A stretch of DNA of 64,000 nt from Psychrobacter sp. I-STPA10 (GTDB taxonomy: Bacteria > Pseudomonadota > Gammaproteobacteria > Pseudomonadales > Moraxellaceae), in NCBI RefSeq assembly GCF_021012795.1, contig NZ_VFYU01000010.1, positions 1 to 64,000 on the forward strand, written 5' to 3'. The notes beneath the pieces were generated by a model. It was not told the origin of the DNA and did not search any database. It worked only from the letters and a program-made list of their open reading frames with translations. Position numbers and translations under genes: made by a program. This document shows, piece after piece, positions 10,292-19,677 of the stretch; position 1 is the stretch's first letter; every line of letters starts with the position of its first letter.

Positions 10292-10825
10292 TTAAAGGGT
10301 TGCCTCAAAATAATGACCAATCTTTAAAAAATTGAACGCAAGTATAATACCAGATACACCGCCCATCGCAATTGCAATTATAATTTGCCGTTGAGTAAGT
10401 TTATTGGTTTTTTTAAGTAAAAACAAAATCGTTAATGTCAGCGGTAGATTGATAAGTACGGCACTGACAACACCAGAAGCATATTTTTTAAATATTATTG
10501 TGGCTAATAAATGAGGAAAAAAGACATTTAATAATAAAATCCCACAAAAAGCTGCGATAACAAAGTAATAGGTTTTTTCATCTTTATAATAACGCTTTAA
10601 AAACACCACCAATAACCCTAATACCGAAAATAGAAAAACAGCTATCGAAAACTGTTTGGTGGTCACCATATGATAATTTGATAGAAAACTATTAGACTGC
10701 AACCATGCTTCCATCGTCATCGCTTCTTCTGTATTATGAATAATAAAAGCAAAGGGTAGGCAAAAAATTAATTTATTTAATATGAGATTATTATTGTTGA
10801 GTACCTTATCGTTTATTATATTCAT
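10292..10825 (-). CDS. HXXEE domain-containing membrane protein
   Basis: The 177-aa hydrophobic protein carries the defining HxxEE motif as HNTEEA around residues 30-35, followed by a tryptophan-containing segment (MEAWLQSN). Four or five probable membrane spans follow. The HXXEE (PF13787-like) family is uncharacterised; the conserved His/Glu pair suggests a metal or proton site, but that is inference. The gene is AT-rich. It lies 60 bp from the next minus-strand orphan (10885-11253), and the two could be cotranscribed. Confidence 0.75.
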   Translation of the reverse strand: MNIINDKVLNNNNLILNKLIFCLPFAFIIHNTEEAMTMEAWLQSNSFLSNYHMVTTKQFSIAVFLFSVLGLLVVFLKRYYKDEKTYYFVIAAFCGILLLNVFFPHLLATIIFKKYASGVVSAVLINLPLTLTILFLLKKTNKLTQRQIIIAIAMGGVSGIILAFNFLKIGHYFEATL

Positions 10826-10884
10826 AATTATAATTCTTAAAGTTTATAATATCTTTTTATTAAAATATACTAAAATTCAATTAT

Positions 10885-11253
10885 TTAAGTATTTTCATTA
10901 CCATCATCGTCATATTCATAGTATAGTCGCCAGTTAAGTTGCTTGGCAATATTTTTAAAGGTTTGAATATAGATACTTTCTGGTGCAATTTTTGAACCAA
11001 TGATTGATATAAGATTAATATAGTTCAGTTCATTTTCTGCTGATAAACCAAAGTTATGATTAATGGCTTTAACCAAAGTAATATTTACCCACGCAAAGTT
11101 TTCGCTATTGCTAAAGCTTTGATGGTCTATTTGTTTAAATAAACCAGTTGCTAATAAGCAGTCAGTTATGGTAAGTATATCTAATGTTTGGCTATGATTG
11201 TCATCAGATTGAATAAAATAATAGTAATATTGCTCACTGTACATTATGTTCAA
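10885..11253 (-). CDS. Hypothetical protein, 122 aa
   Basis: I recognise no family. The protein is soluble-looking, with aromatic residues at both ends (SEQYYYYFIQSDD near the start, LNWRLYYEYDDDGNEN at the C-terminus) and no signal or membrane segment. Start choices are ATG at 11253 or a second ATG three codons on. It lies in the AT-rich pocket between the HXXEE gene and a 53-aa membrane protein, all on the minus strand. The intact frame over 122 codons in AT-rich DNA supports a real gene. Confidence 0.55.
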   Translation of the reverse strand: MNIMYSEQYYYYFIQSDDNHSQTLDILTITDCLLATGLFKQIDHQSFSNSENFAWVNITLVKAINHNFGLSAENELNYINLISIIGSKIAPESIYIQTFKNIAKQLNWRLYYEYDDDGNENT

Positions 11254-11417
11254 GCCTTAACATTGTTTAATAATGGCAAAATAAATAAGTATTTATGCAT
11301 CTCAGGGTCAGAAATATTGATATCCTTGTGCTTTTTAATTTATTCTTGAATAAAAGTTATTAACTATAAGATAGCCAATACTATTTTAAATAATAATTTT
11401 TATCTAAAACCTATTAT

Positions 11418-11579
11418 CTAAAACTTGTTATATAAGGTCACATATAAAGTACCAATAAACAATAGCAGATAAACTAATTTACCAGTCCATTTTTTATTAT
11501 CGACACCATTAGGATTGATGATTAAAAAAATAAAAATAGGAACGATAATAATCGAAAAGACTATAAACAGTGCTTTCAT
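11418..11579 (-). CDS. Small membrane protein, 53 aa
   Basis: This short gene reads from ATG at 11577-11579 to TAG at 11418-11420. Its product begins MKALFIVFSIIIVPIFIFL, a membrane span, continues with a polar NPNGVDNKKWTGK loop, and has a second span, LVYLLLFIGTLYVTL, before NKF. AGGAACG is well placed upstream of the ATG. The two-span layout plus the ribosome site make it credible. The function is unknown. It sits 163 bp upstream of the 122-aa orphan on the same strand. Confidence 0.6.
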   Translation of the reverse strand: MKALFIVFSIIIVPIFIFLIINPNGVDNKKWTGKLVYLLLFIGTLYVTLYNKF

Positions 11580-11609
11580 ATTATCGTTCCTAGTTTTTAA
11601 GTGAGCATG

Positions 11610-11636
11610 TGCCTAATTTAGATTTAAAATTAGGCA
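11610..11636 (-). terminator. Hairpin downstream of proA, terminator-like without a T-tract
   Basis: Arms TGCCTAATTT and AAATTAGGCA (10 bp, perfect) lie 37 bp past the proA stop on the minus strand. No run of T follows on that strand, so it may be a weak terminator or an mRNA-end stabiliser. Confidence 0.45.
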
Positions 11637-11672
11637 TAGGATTAAGATTATTTCAGCATACAGAAACTTATC

Positions 11673-12977
11673 CTAACCCCGTACTTCGCCATGTCCATAG
11701 ACAATCCATTTTTGTGAGGTTAAGCCCTCTAAGCCAACAGGACCTCGTGCATGGATTTTGTCAGTAGAAATGCCAATTTCTGCCCCCAATCCATACTCAA
11801 AACCATCAGCAAAACGGCTAGAAGCATTAATCATCACGCTTGAAGAGTCCACTTCTCGCAAAAAGCGTTGCGATTTTGTGTAGTTATTAGTGATGATAAC
11901 GTCGGTATGGTGACTGCCATGAGTGTTGATATGCGCTATCGCCTCATCAAGTCCTGATACCACTTTGACTGCCAAAATTGGCGCAAGAAATTCGGTGTCC
12001 CAGTCCTCATCGGTGGCGTCACTTAGATGGTCAGTTAAAGCAGATTCATTTGCCAAGATGGATTTGGCTTGGGTATCAACACGTAGTTGCATGGCGTTGT
12101 CTGCTTCGACAATGGCAGTAGCGATTTTGGGTAAAAGGCTGTCAGCAATAGCGGTATCGACCAGTAAGGTTTCCATGGTGTTACAAGTGCCATAGCGTTG
12201 GGTTTTGGCATTGACGCTGACCTTGATAGCAATCTCAGGGTCAGCATCAGCATCAATATAAGTATGGCAGTTGCCGTCCAAATGCTTAATGACTGGCACA
12301 CGCGCGTCACGGCTAATGCGTTCGATAAGCCCTTTACCGCCTCGTGGCACAATAACGTCCACATAGTCGGTCATGGTGATAAGCTCACCCACCGCCGCAC
12401 GGTCAGTGGTGGATAATACTTGGACGCCATGCTCAGATAAGCCAGCTTTTTTCAATCCTTGCAAGATACAACAGGCGATGGCTTGGTTAGACTCGAACGC
12501 CTCTGAACCACCCCGTAAAATGATGGCATTGCCTGATTTTAATGCCAATGATGCCGCCTCTAAGGTGACATTAGGACGAGATTCATAAATCATACCGACC
12601 ACGCCCAAAGGCACACGCATTTTGCCCAGTTGGATACCCGATGGGCGGAAAGTCATGTCAGTCACTTCACCGATGGGGTCAGGCAAGTTTGCTACATCTT
12701 TTAGCCCTTGTAACATACCGTCAAATCGGCTGTCAGTCAGCTCTAGGCGGTCTAATAGGGCAGATTCTAGGTTATTTTTACGCCCGTTTTCCATATCAAT
12801 TTGGTTTGCCGCTAAGATATCGTCTTTGGCAGACAGCAGTTCATCATAAATGGCAAGCAAGGCGTTATTTTTATCACCGGTATTGGCAGCAGCCAGTTGG
12901 CGTGAGGCAGCTTTGGCTTGTTTACCAACTTGTTGCATATAGGCCTGAATGTTGTTAGGGATATTTTGATTTGTCAT
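11673..12977 (-). CDS. proA: Glutamate-5-semialdehyde dehydrogenase (gamma-glutamyl phosphate reductase)
   Basis: ProA reduces gamma-glutamyl phosphate to glutamate semialdehyde, the second step of proline synthesis. The product is 434 aa from ATG at 12977 ([18 protein letters not shown]), preceded by AAGGAAG. A further upstream in-frame ATG at 13058 would add 27 residues without a ribosome site. Aldehyde dehydrogenase-type motifs include [35 protein letters not shown], the catalytic-Cys region [14 protein letters not shown], and near the end [20 protein letters not shown]. proB is not adjacent. Confidence 0.96.
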   Translation of the reverse strand: MTNQNIPNNIQAYMQQVGKQAKAASRQLAAANTGDKNNALLAIYDELLSAKDDILAANQIDMENGRKNNLESALLDRLELTDSRFDGMLQGLKDVANLPDPIGEVTDMTFRPSGIQLGKMRVPLGVVGMIYESRPNVTLEAASLALKSGNAIILRGGSEAFESNQAIACCILQGLKKAGLSEHGVQVLSTTDRAAVGELITMTDYVDVIVPRGGKGLIERISRDARVPVIKHLDGNCHTYIDADADPEIAIKVSVNAKTQRYGTCNTMETLLVDTAIADSLLPKIATAIVEADNAMQLRVDTQAKSILANESALTDHLSDATDEDWDTEFLAPILAVKVVSGLDEAIAHINTHGSHHTDVIITNNYTKSQRFLREVDSSSVMINASSRFADGFEYGLGAEIGISTDKIHARGPVGLEGLTSQKWIVYGHGEVRG

Positions 12978-13134
12978 TGATTGCTTCCTTATATTAAGAT
13001 AGATAGAAACCTTGAAGTTTGTTGCATTTTTTGAGAATGATGGTTTATTGTATCGCATAAAATGCTAATCTTAGTCATGCTAACAAAACCATGGTGTATT
13101 TACCAAAACTTATCTCCCATTTATTAGGAATATA

Positions 13135-13428
13135 ATGATGACCTTACTTAACCTGAACAAAAACATCCTACTTATTACTACCTTAACATCAGCATTACTG
13201 CTTGGTGCTTGTGATAAACAGCCCACTGAGTCAGAGACACAAGCAGAACCCAATGCAACTACTGAACATGATGCAATGAATCATGAGCATGAAGAAAATA
13301 CTACAATACAACAAGCAGAAGATGCAGCGGCTGCTAAAGATGTTGCTTTTGCTCAAGCAGAAGAAATTCCAACTGATAATGAATTAGATACGGATAATGC
13401 GCCTGTTATTGGCAACGAGCAAAACTAA
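13135..13428 (+). CDS. Small acidic lipoprotein
   Basis: The 97-aa product has a signal peptide ending in a lipobox, ALLLGAC, with Cys near residue 26, so it should be lipid-anchored. The mature part is low-complexity and acidic, rich in E, D, A, T and N, with a short His-containing segment (TEHDAMNHEHEENTT). No domain is recognised. TAGGAATATA precedes the ATGATG start. It stands alone, divergent from proA and followed by another small lipoprotein gene. Its composition resembles the lipoproteins at 17035 and 44943. Confidence 0.7.
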   Translation: MMTLLNLNKNILLITTLTSALLLGACDKQPTESETQAEPNATTEHDAMNHEHEENTTIQQAEDAAAAKDVAFAQAEEIPTDNELDTDNAPVIGNEQN

Positions 13429-13709
13429 TAAAACAGGTCTTAAAAATAGATCAATTTACAATCATTTAATATTACTTACCAAAATTATATATTTTTTTAA
13501 CATATCCTATATATTTAGTTTGTAAAAGTTACGTCTTTATCATATAAATTATTAAAAATGTACCCTATGATGAGATAAATTCTACAAGCGTCACTTAAGA
13601 ATATTTTTTATATATAGAGTTATATAAAAAAGAGAAAGATAAGACATGAAAGTCATCTAAAAATTATTTTTTATTCATCAAACGATTAAGAGGAAAAGGA
13701 AAGTAAATT

Positions 13710-14072
13710 ATGAATACTCTAAAAATACTACAAAGTAAAACAACTGTTGCAATTGCTACCGCTAGCGCGTGTTTAATGCTAGGTGCTTGCTCTAATACCA
13801 AGCCTCTGCCTCAGCCAACTCAAGGTAATATTGCTGTGGCTCATGCCAACGACCAAGCAATGGTGGGGGCAATCCAAGCTCAAGAAGCACAAAGAAGTAG
13901 AGCGGCAGTAGCTCACGCCAATGACCAAGCGATGATTGGGGCAATTAAAGCGCGTGAAGAACAAAAATTGCGCCAACAGCAACAACCTACCCAAGGCAAT
14001 ATTAACTACGCCAAAGAAAATGACCAAACCATGATTGGGGCAATTGAAGACCAAGAGATTAACGATGAGTAA
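13710..14072 (+). CDS. Small lipoprotein with three internal repeats
   Basis: The 120-aa product begins with a signal peptide and lipobox, LMLGAC (Cys27). The mature part consists almost entirely of three units centred at about residues 43-59, 67-83 and 99-116. Their core is NDQAMVGAI, NDQAMIGAI and NDQTMIGAI, each followed by a charged stretch. PTQGNI precedes the first and third units. I know no family with this repeat. AGGAAAAGGAAAG precedes the ATG. The function is unknown; a periplasmic or outer-membrane location is inferred from the lipobox. Confidence 0.72.
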   Translation: MNTLKILQSKTTVAIATASACLMLGACSNTKPLPQPTQGNIAVAHANDQAMVGAIQAQEAQRSRAAVAHANDQAMIGAIKAREEQKLRQQQQPTQGNINYAKENDQTMIGAIEDQEINDE

Positions 14073-14198
14073 GCTATAACAGCTATAACACTGCCGTAGA
14101 ATTATAGTTATCGGGTGTTTTTTATACACGGTTAGATAATCAGTAACTCAAAGGTGCATAAAATACACCCCGTCGGCTGTAAGAAATAGATAAAACCA

Positions 14199-16580
14199 TT
14201 ACTGACAAACAGACAATACCTTTGCATAAGGCAATAAGCGTTCATTAATACGTCTTAATTGGGTACATAAAATCAGTTGTGTTTGGTATTGATTTTGCTC
14301 TGTTGATTTTTGCTCTATTGATAAGACTAAAGCTAATTTTTCAGCTTGCTGTTGTAGCTCAGTAATGGCATACCCAACATCATAAATGGCTTGCTCAAGC
14401 TGTACCAATGATAATTGTGGCATTTGTTGCATCAATGCCACCATATCATTACCAATAACAAAAAATTGCGCTAAAAATGATCCATGATGCGTCTGTTTAT
14501 GTGGATTATTTGAACCATTGGTCTTATCAGCCATGTTTAAATTTTGTGGCTCTATATTAGTTTCGACCTGCTCACGCAATGCACCCAATGCCGAAATACT
14601 GCTGATAAGTGCATAATTAAGCTGTAATAAGCGAAAGCCATCAGGCAGTTTATCGGCATATTTTTTTGGCTCTATCGACATATCTGAAACACTGTTGCTT
14701 AAAGTAACGGCACGTTCATGTGCGCTGCGGCGGGCTACCCGATAAGCTAAATGCTCTGTATATCCTTGATGAAACTGCTGTAATACTTGCTGTAAATAAC
14801 TGGCATCTGCTTGTATGGCTTCTCGTCCCGTTTTGGTCAAGGTCAAATAATGCCAATCTGCCCAAATATAAGTCACTGCAAACCACGCCATACTGCTGCC
14901 AATAACCGTATCTAATATGCGTGAATACATCGCCACATGGGTATCAATACCAATCAATGAAAACCCTAATAACACTTGAATGGTGATAAAAAAGGTAGAA
15001 AAGCTATAGCGAGCAGTACGAAACACAAAAAATAAGGTGGTGGAAATCACAATCAGCAACAACTGGCTGACAAACGATAACTGCAAATAACCCAGTGATG
15101 AGCCAACCACTACGCCCAAAACCGTCCCCAAAATACGTTGCTGTAATCGACTGGTGGTTGCTGAATAATTCGGCTGGCACACCAGTACAGCGGTGAGTAA
15201 TATCCAATAACCAAAATGCAAATTCAGTGCTTCTACCAGCAGACAGCTTGTTGCTGTAATCAAAGCCATACGTATGGCATGACGAAATACTGAAGATTCT
15301 AAAGTGAGATTGCGGCGAATAATCTGCACCACCTCAGAAAAACTTTCCACATCTTGTCCAGCAAGACTGCGATTGGCTGTGTCTTGCAAATCACTAAATT
15401 TAATATTTTCAATACGTTGTAGTTGCTCATTAATTGCCAATATATTTGCCACCAACTGCTGCAAACTATGTTGGTGCAACACCTCAGCATTGTGAGTTAC
15501 TGGCAAATTAGACATATCACCCGTTGGTGATGCTTTATTTGCTATCGATGGCGATGCTGCCGATATATTGGATACCCTGCCATGAGATACCGCCTCTTCT
15601 GGATTTTTTAGATAGCGATTCAGTGCCAATTGCAAGCCTTTACCTGCGCGCTGCAAACTTTTATCTAACACAAAATTCTGCTGTGTATACAGTGCATCTG
15701 CCATTTGATTACACGCATTTGCCTGTAACATCACCATGCGCCCAATGCGATATATCAAATCACTGTGTTGTAGTCTTTGAGCAAACTCTTGATAATCCAC
15801 ATGGCTGGAGCTGATGCGCTCATGGATATTTTGTGCAATCAGATAATACTGCATCATACGCACCGTGGTGGGGTGGCGGTGCTGATTACGCAGTCGATAA
15901 AACAAAGTGCTACGGCACTGATTAAAGGCATTTACCACCTTGGTATTTTGCATTGCCAACTGCACATTTTTATCGTCTAAAAAATCGACCTCATCAGGGT
16001 CAAAAAACTGTGCTTTGACCATCATATAGCTTGCCAAACTACGATAGGCTTGTATCATGCTTATCTGCACAGGACGATGCGGCAGCACAATATGAAACAC
16101 TAACGTACACACACTATATAGCAGCGCACCACAGACAATCATCACAGGATTGATATACCATGCAAGCTGTGGTAGATGAGTCAATAAGGTATATATCATC
16201 ACCAAAAGCGTACCAAAAGCAATGGTACGATAGCGGGAATCTAACGCCCCTGCCATGGTGACAATAAATGCCGTAGAAGTCAGTAATATACCCAATAAAA
16301 AGGCATGGTTGATAAAAATTTGGACAGACAACGAAGCAATAGAAAATAATAGTAAAGTTGCAAAAGTATTACGCAGCCTACCAGTAAAGCGATTATCCAA
16401 ATCTACCAAACCACCTGCAATAATACCCAAAAACAACGCCATACTTTCATGAATGGCATGAAAGTACCATACCACTAATGCAGCCACCACCATACTAATG
16501 AATAAGGGGAGATTGGTTAAATAGCGTGCATTTAATGTATTAAAAGTCGATAGGACAGATGCGGAAAATGAATGTGCCAT
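14199..16580 (-). CDS. yccS: YccS-type FUSC family inner membrane protein
   Basis: The 793-aa product matches the YccS/YhfK group of FUSC proteins. It has an N-terminal block of about six membrane spans containing GIIAGGLVDLDNRFTGRLRN and DSRYRTIAFGTLLVMIYTLL, then a cytoplasmic region of about 250 residues. A second membrane block follows with LTAVLVCQPNYSATTSRLQQRILGTVLG, and then a C-terminal soluble part. FUSC proteins are thought to act in efflux; the substrate of YccS is unknown. AAAGG precedes the ATG. It stands alone and is slightly longer than E. coli YccS (about 720 aa), mostly through a Ser/Asn-rich segment near residues 330-365. Confidence 0.85.
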   Translation of the reverse strand: MAHSFSASVLSTFNTLNARYLTNLPLFISMVVAALVVWYFHAIHESMALFLGIIAGGLVDLDNRFTGRLRNTFATLLLFSIASLSVQIFINHAFLLGILLTSTAFIVTMAGALDSRYRTIAFGTLLVMIYTLLTHLPQLAWYINPVMIVCGALLYSVCTLVFHIVLPHRPVQISMIQAYRSLASYMMVKAQFFDPDEVDFLDDKNVQLAMQNTKVVNAFNQCRSTLFYRLRNQHRHPTTVRMMQYYLIAQNIHERISSSHVDYQEFAQRLQHSDLIYRIGRMVMLQANACNQMADALYTQQNFVLDKSLQRAGKGLQLALNRYLKNPEEAVSHGRVSNISAASPSIANKASPTGDMSNLPVTHNAEVLHQHSLQQLVANILAINEQLQRIENIKFSDLQDTANRSLAGQDVESFSEVVQIIRRNLTLESSVFRHAIRMALITATSCLLVEALNLHFGYWILLTAVLVCQPNYSATTSRLQQRILGTVLGVVVGSSLGYLQLSFVSQLLLIVISTTLFFVFRTARYSFSTFFITIQVLLGFSLIGIDTHVAMYSRILDTVIGSSMAWFAVTYIWADWHYLTLTKTGREAIQADASYLQQVLQQFHQGYTEHLAYRVARRSAHERAVTLSNSVSDMSIEPKKYADKLPDGFRLLQLNYALISSISALGALREQVETNIEPQNLNMADKTNGSNNPHKQTHHGSFLAQFFVIGNDMVALMQQMPQLSLVQLEQAIYDVGYAITELQQQAEKLALVLSIEQKSTEQNQYQTQLILCTQLRRINERLLPYAKVLSVCQ

Positions 16581-17034
16581 TGGGCAACCTTTATCTGATT
16601 TGGCTAAGTTTTGACTACAAGCTGGCTTTTTAGCTTATGATTATCGATTAAGACTCATTCACTTTGTTAACCATTTATAATTGATTATTTTAATGCAAAT
16701 CCACTGCTATCAGTATAAAAAGCATGACACTATTATTACAAATAAATCTTATTATTATTAATAACCATAAATAGACATAAAAGTGCTTGGTAGAACAAAA
16801 ACACCACAATAATCAATGTTATAGCAGGAGTAAAATGGCGGCCTGTGGCATCAATAATGCACTGTTAAAAAAAGGTGATGTGATGCTACAAATGTGTCGT
16901 CTACAAAACTTGATACCGTCATCATAGAATCCATTATAGAATCCATTATAGAATCTATTCATCATAAAATCATGACAACACACCACCCACAACACACTCA
17001 TATTTATATTGTATTGATAATAGGAAAATTTATC
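16581..17034. other. Intergenic region with a short tandem repeat; no gene
   Basis: This AT-rich gap lies between the yccS start and the lipoprotein at 17035. It contains the 12-bp tandem array described separately. An open frame from 16894 continues into the lipoprotein but reads through that array without a ribosome site, so I treat it as leader. Confidence 0.5.
16924..16959 (+). repeat. 12-bp tandem repeat, three units
   Basis: The unit TAGAATCCATTA occurs twice exactly, followed by TAGAATCTATTC. It lies 75 bp upstream of the lipoprotein start at 17035, so a change in copy number would alter the leader or promoter spacing. Confidence 0.8.
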
Positions 17035-17424
17035 ATGACCGCAATGATTCACAGCAAAAAAACCGCTTTATTCGCTGTTATCACCACAGCTACTTTATTG
17101 TTAGGCGCTTGTTCTGACAAAGATGCTGCCCAAGTAGAACCAGCAGCAACTGAAACAACAACTGAGACCACTATTGTAGAACCAGTAGCAACTGAAACAA
17201 CAACTGATGCTCAAACTCCCGTTGAGCAAGAAGCCACTGGCGTTGCTACTGCTACAGATACTACGGTAGATACCACAACAACTAATGATGATGTGGCAGT
17301 GGCTAGTACCAATGATGATGCTGTTGCTGCGCCTGCTACCAATGATGATGTGGCTGTTGGTACTACCAATGACACTACCGTTATCGATGGTACTGAAACA
17401 CAAGAAAATATCTCTACCAACTAA
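17035..17424 (+). CDS. Low-complexity Thr/Ala/Val/Asp-rich lipoprotein
   Basis: The product is 129 aa from ATG at 17035 (MTAMIHSKKTALFAVITTA), preceded by TAGGAAAA. I prefer this start because a classic signal peptide and lipobox (TLLLGAC) follow at once. The mature region has imperfect repeats: two EPxATETTTxT blocks, then NDDVAVAS, NDDAVAAPA and NDDVAVGT units. No domain is recognised. This looks like an intrinsically disordered, acidic, surface- or periplasm-exposed lipoprotein of unknown role. Confidence 0.7.
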   Translation: MTAMIHSKKTALFAVITTATLLLGACSDKDAAQVEPAATETTTETTIVEPVATETTTDAQTPVEQEATGVATATDTTVDTTTTNDDVAVASTNDDAVAAPATNDDVAVGTTNDTTVIDGTETQENISTN

Positions 17425-17461
17425 TACGCCACTCTCAACTTTCTTTGATTTTCTAAAGTCA

Positions 17462-17545
17462 CACCCCTCCTAAGTCCTCCCCTTAAAGTAAGGGGAGGAC
17501 TTAAAAACCAGTTCTTCTTCTGCTGAGTTAGAGGGAGGACTGAGG
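17462..17545 (-). repeat. Dispersed palindromic repeat family A, degenerate copy
   Basis: On the minus strand this aligns with the central hairpin of the copies at 41070 and 1719 (CCTCCCCTT with AAGGGGAGGACTTAAAA, then a degenerate CAGTTCTTC region and GAGGGAGGAC). The outer ends are eroded. It sits just after the lipoprotein stop and before the VWA gene. Confidence 0.72.
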
Positions 17546-17795
17546 CTGTGGTAATTTATTAAAAGTGCGTTATTAAAAGAGATTTACTAAAAATAGTCAC
17601 CACATACTTTTTGACACACTATCCACTACCAAAATCCTTGTTTTATTCTTGCAAATCCTAACTACTTCCATACCAAAGCCTATACATAAAACTGCCTTTC
17701 AAAGATTAAAAACTTTGCTACACTAAATCAATCGTAGCTGCCTTAACTTTTGCGGTTTAATATATTAATGATACTTTGATATGAAAGGATAAAAA

Positions 17796-19532
17796 ATGGA
17801 TACAACAATAACCACTCGTCTGAGCAAATCGACCTTATCTGTTAGCATTGCCTCACTATTACTACTGACTGCCTGTAGCCAAAAAGTAGAAAACATGCCA
17901 CAAACTCCACCTAGTAATGAAATGGTTGCACCAGCATCTGCACCTGAACCTGTTGTTGTTGCAGATACTAGCGCAAAAGAAGTCGCTGCAACGGCATCTC
18001 CAGTTATTGTAGTAGAAAATGAAGCGAATATTAGCCCAGCTTATCTCACTCGAGCAGCGACGGTTGCACCTATAAGTCCACCAGACTCTGTTTCCTACCA
18101 ACAAAACACTGAAAACTATCAAAAAATAACTGCCAATGCGGTGCACAAAACCAGTGAAGATGCCATTGCCACCTTAAGTATTGATACCGATACTGGCAGC
18201 TATGCCAATGTGCGCCGCTTTATCAATCAAGGTCGCCTACCTCCTAGCGATGCGGTGCGTGTCGAAGAGCTGATTAACTACTTTCATTATGACTTTGGTC
18301 ACGCTACTAAAAAATCAGGCGTTCCGTTTTTGGTAGACACCCAAGTGGTACAATCACCATGGCAATCAACAAATCGCATTGTGAAAATTGGTATTCAAGC
18401 TAATGATACTGCCACCGAGCAAGCCATCAAAGGACAAGCCCTACCCCCTGCCAATCTGGTATTTTTGGTTGATGTGTCAGGCTCAATGTCATCACCTAAC
18501 AAGCTAGAGCTAGCAAAGTCTAGCCTAAAAATGCTCACTAAGCAGTTACGCAAACAAGACACCATCACTCTCATTACCTATGCAGGCAATACTGAAGTGG
18601 TGCTGCCTGCTACCAGTGGTGATAAAACCCAAACCATCTTAAATGCCATCGATAAACTTGATGCAGGTGGCTCAACCAATGGTGAAGCTGCCATCAAACT
18701 TGCCTACGAGCAAGCACAAGCCAGCCTTAAACCAAACGGCATTAACCGTATCTTGATGCTGACCGATGGCGACTTTAATGTCGGTGTCTCAAGCGTGGAC
18801 GAAATGCTTGATATTATCCGCAAAAACCGTGATAACGGCATTTCACTCTCAACGCTTGGCTTTGGTCAGGGCAACTATAATGACTATATGATGGAGCAAG
18901 TTGCTGATAACGGTAATGGTAACTACAGCTATATCGACTCATTATCTGAGGCCAAAAAAGTATTGATTGATGAGATGTCAGCAACCTTTAACACCGTTGC
19001 CAAAGACGTCAAAGTACAAGTGGAGTTCAACCCTGCGGTGGTATCCGAATGGCGACTTATCGGCTATGAAAACCGAGTATTAGCTACCGAAGATTTTAAT
19101 AATGACAAAGTTGATGCCGCAGAATTGGGTGCAGGAAAATCGGTGGTTGCCTTATTTGAAGTTACCCCAGTTGGTGCACAAGGGCTACTTGATGACAGTC
19201 GCTACCAAAAAACACCCTCTGCCACTACTAAAACAAACAATGATAAAACCAATGAGCTGGCTTTTTTAAAGATTCGCTATAAAGCACCCAATGGCGATAC
19301 CTCAAAACTGGTCACTTATCCGATTGCTAATCAGTTAAGCACAGCCAATAGCGATACCAAATTTGCTATGGCGGTGGCAGGCTATGGTCAGCTACTCAGC
19401 GACAGCAAATATATCAATAACTGGACGTATGCCGATAGCAAACGCTTAGCGCAACAAGGCATTGGCACGGACAGCACAGGTAGTCGTGGTGAGTTTATTC
19501 AGTTGGTTGAATTAGCCGATGCGTTGCAGTAG
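17796..19532 (+). CDS. VWA-domain lipoprotein of the YfbK type
   Basis: The 578-aa product starts with a lipoprotein signal (LLLLTAC). Residues about 115-180 match the N-terminal domain that precedes VWA in YfbK proteins (TLSIDTDTGSYANVRRFINQG, VRVEELINYF). A von Willebrand factor A domain follows at about 217-400 with the MIDAS motif DVSGSMSSP near residue 225 and MLTDGDFNVG later. The C-terminal DUF3520-like region contains IGYENRVLATEDFNND and GAGKSVVALFEV. The MIDAS implies metal-dependent protein binding; the partner is unknown. ATGAAAGGATAAAA precedes the ATG, and a strong terminator follows. Confidence 0.9.
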   Translation: MDTTITTRLSKSTLSVSIASLLLLTACSQKVENMPQTPPSNEMVAPASAPEPVVVADTSAKEVAATASPVIVVENEANISPAYLTRAATVAPISPPDSVSYQQNTENYQKITANAVHKTSEDAIATLSIDTDTGSYANVRRFINQGRLPPSDAVRVEELINYFHYDFGHATKKSGVPFLVDTQVVQSPWQSTNRIVKIGIQANDTATEQAIKGQALPPANLVFLVDVSGSMSSPNKLELAKSSLKMLTKQLRKQDTITLITYAGNTEVVLPATSGDKTQTILNAIDKLDAGGSTNGEAAIKLAYEQAQASLKPNGINRILMLTDGDFNVGVSSVDEMLDIIRKNRDNGISLSTLGFGQGNYNDYMMEQVADNGNGNYSYIDSLSEAKKVLIDEMSATFNTVAKDVKVQVEFNPAVVSEWRLIGYENRVLATEDFNNDKVDAAELGAGKSVVALFEVTPVGAQGLLDDSRYQKTPSATTKTNNDKTNELAFLKIRYKAPNGDTSKLVTYPIANQLSTANSDTKFAMAVAGYGQLLSDSKYINNWTYADSKRLAQQGIGTDSTGSRGEFIQLVELADALQ

Positions 19533-19622
19533 TTGATAAAACAGTCAAGGTAGCAAGACAGGTTATTGTACTATTTAAAATAACCACTCAATAAAAACTC
19601 AATCATAACAAACGAACAAAAC

Positions 19623-19651
19623 AAACGAGGGTTTATTTAGCCCTCGTTTTT
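19623..19651 (+). terminator. Rho-independent terminator of the VWA gene
   Basis: The stem AAACGAGGG (19623-19631) pairs with CCCTCGTTT (19641-19649) and is followed by T's. It lies between this gene and the convergent LysR gene. Confidence 0.9.
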
Positions 19652-19677
19652 ATCACATTTCGCTTAACTTATATCAC

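Noticed and set aside
12978..13058. Upstream ATG start for proA
   Set aside because: It adds 27 atypical residues and has no ribosome site; the ATG at 12977 has AAGGAAG.
16894..17034. N-terminal extension of the lipoprotein at 17035
   Set aside because: It reads through a 12-bp tandem repeat, lacks a ribosome site and would bury the signal peptide and lipobox.
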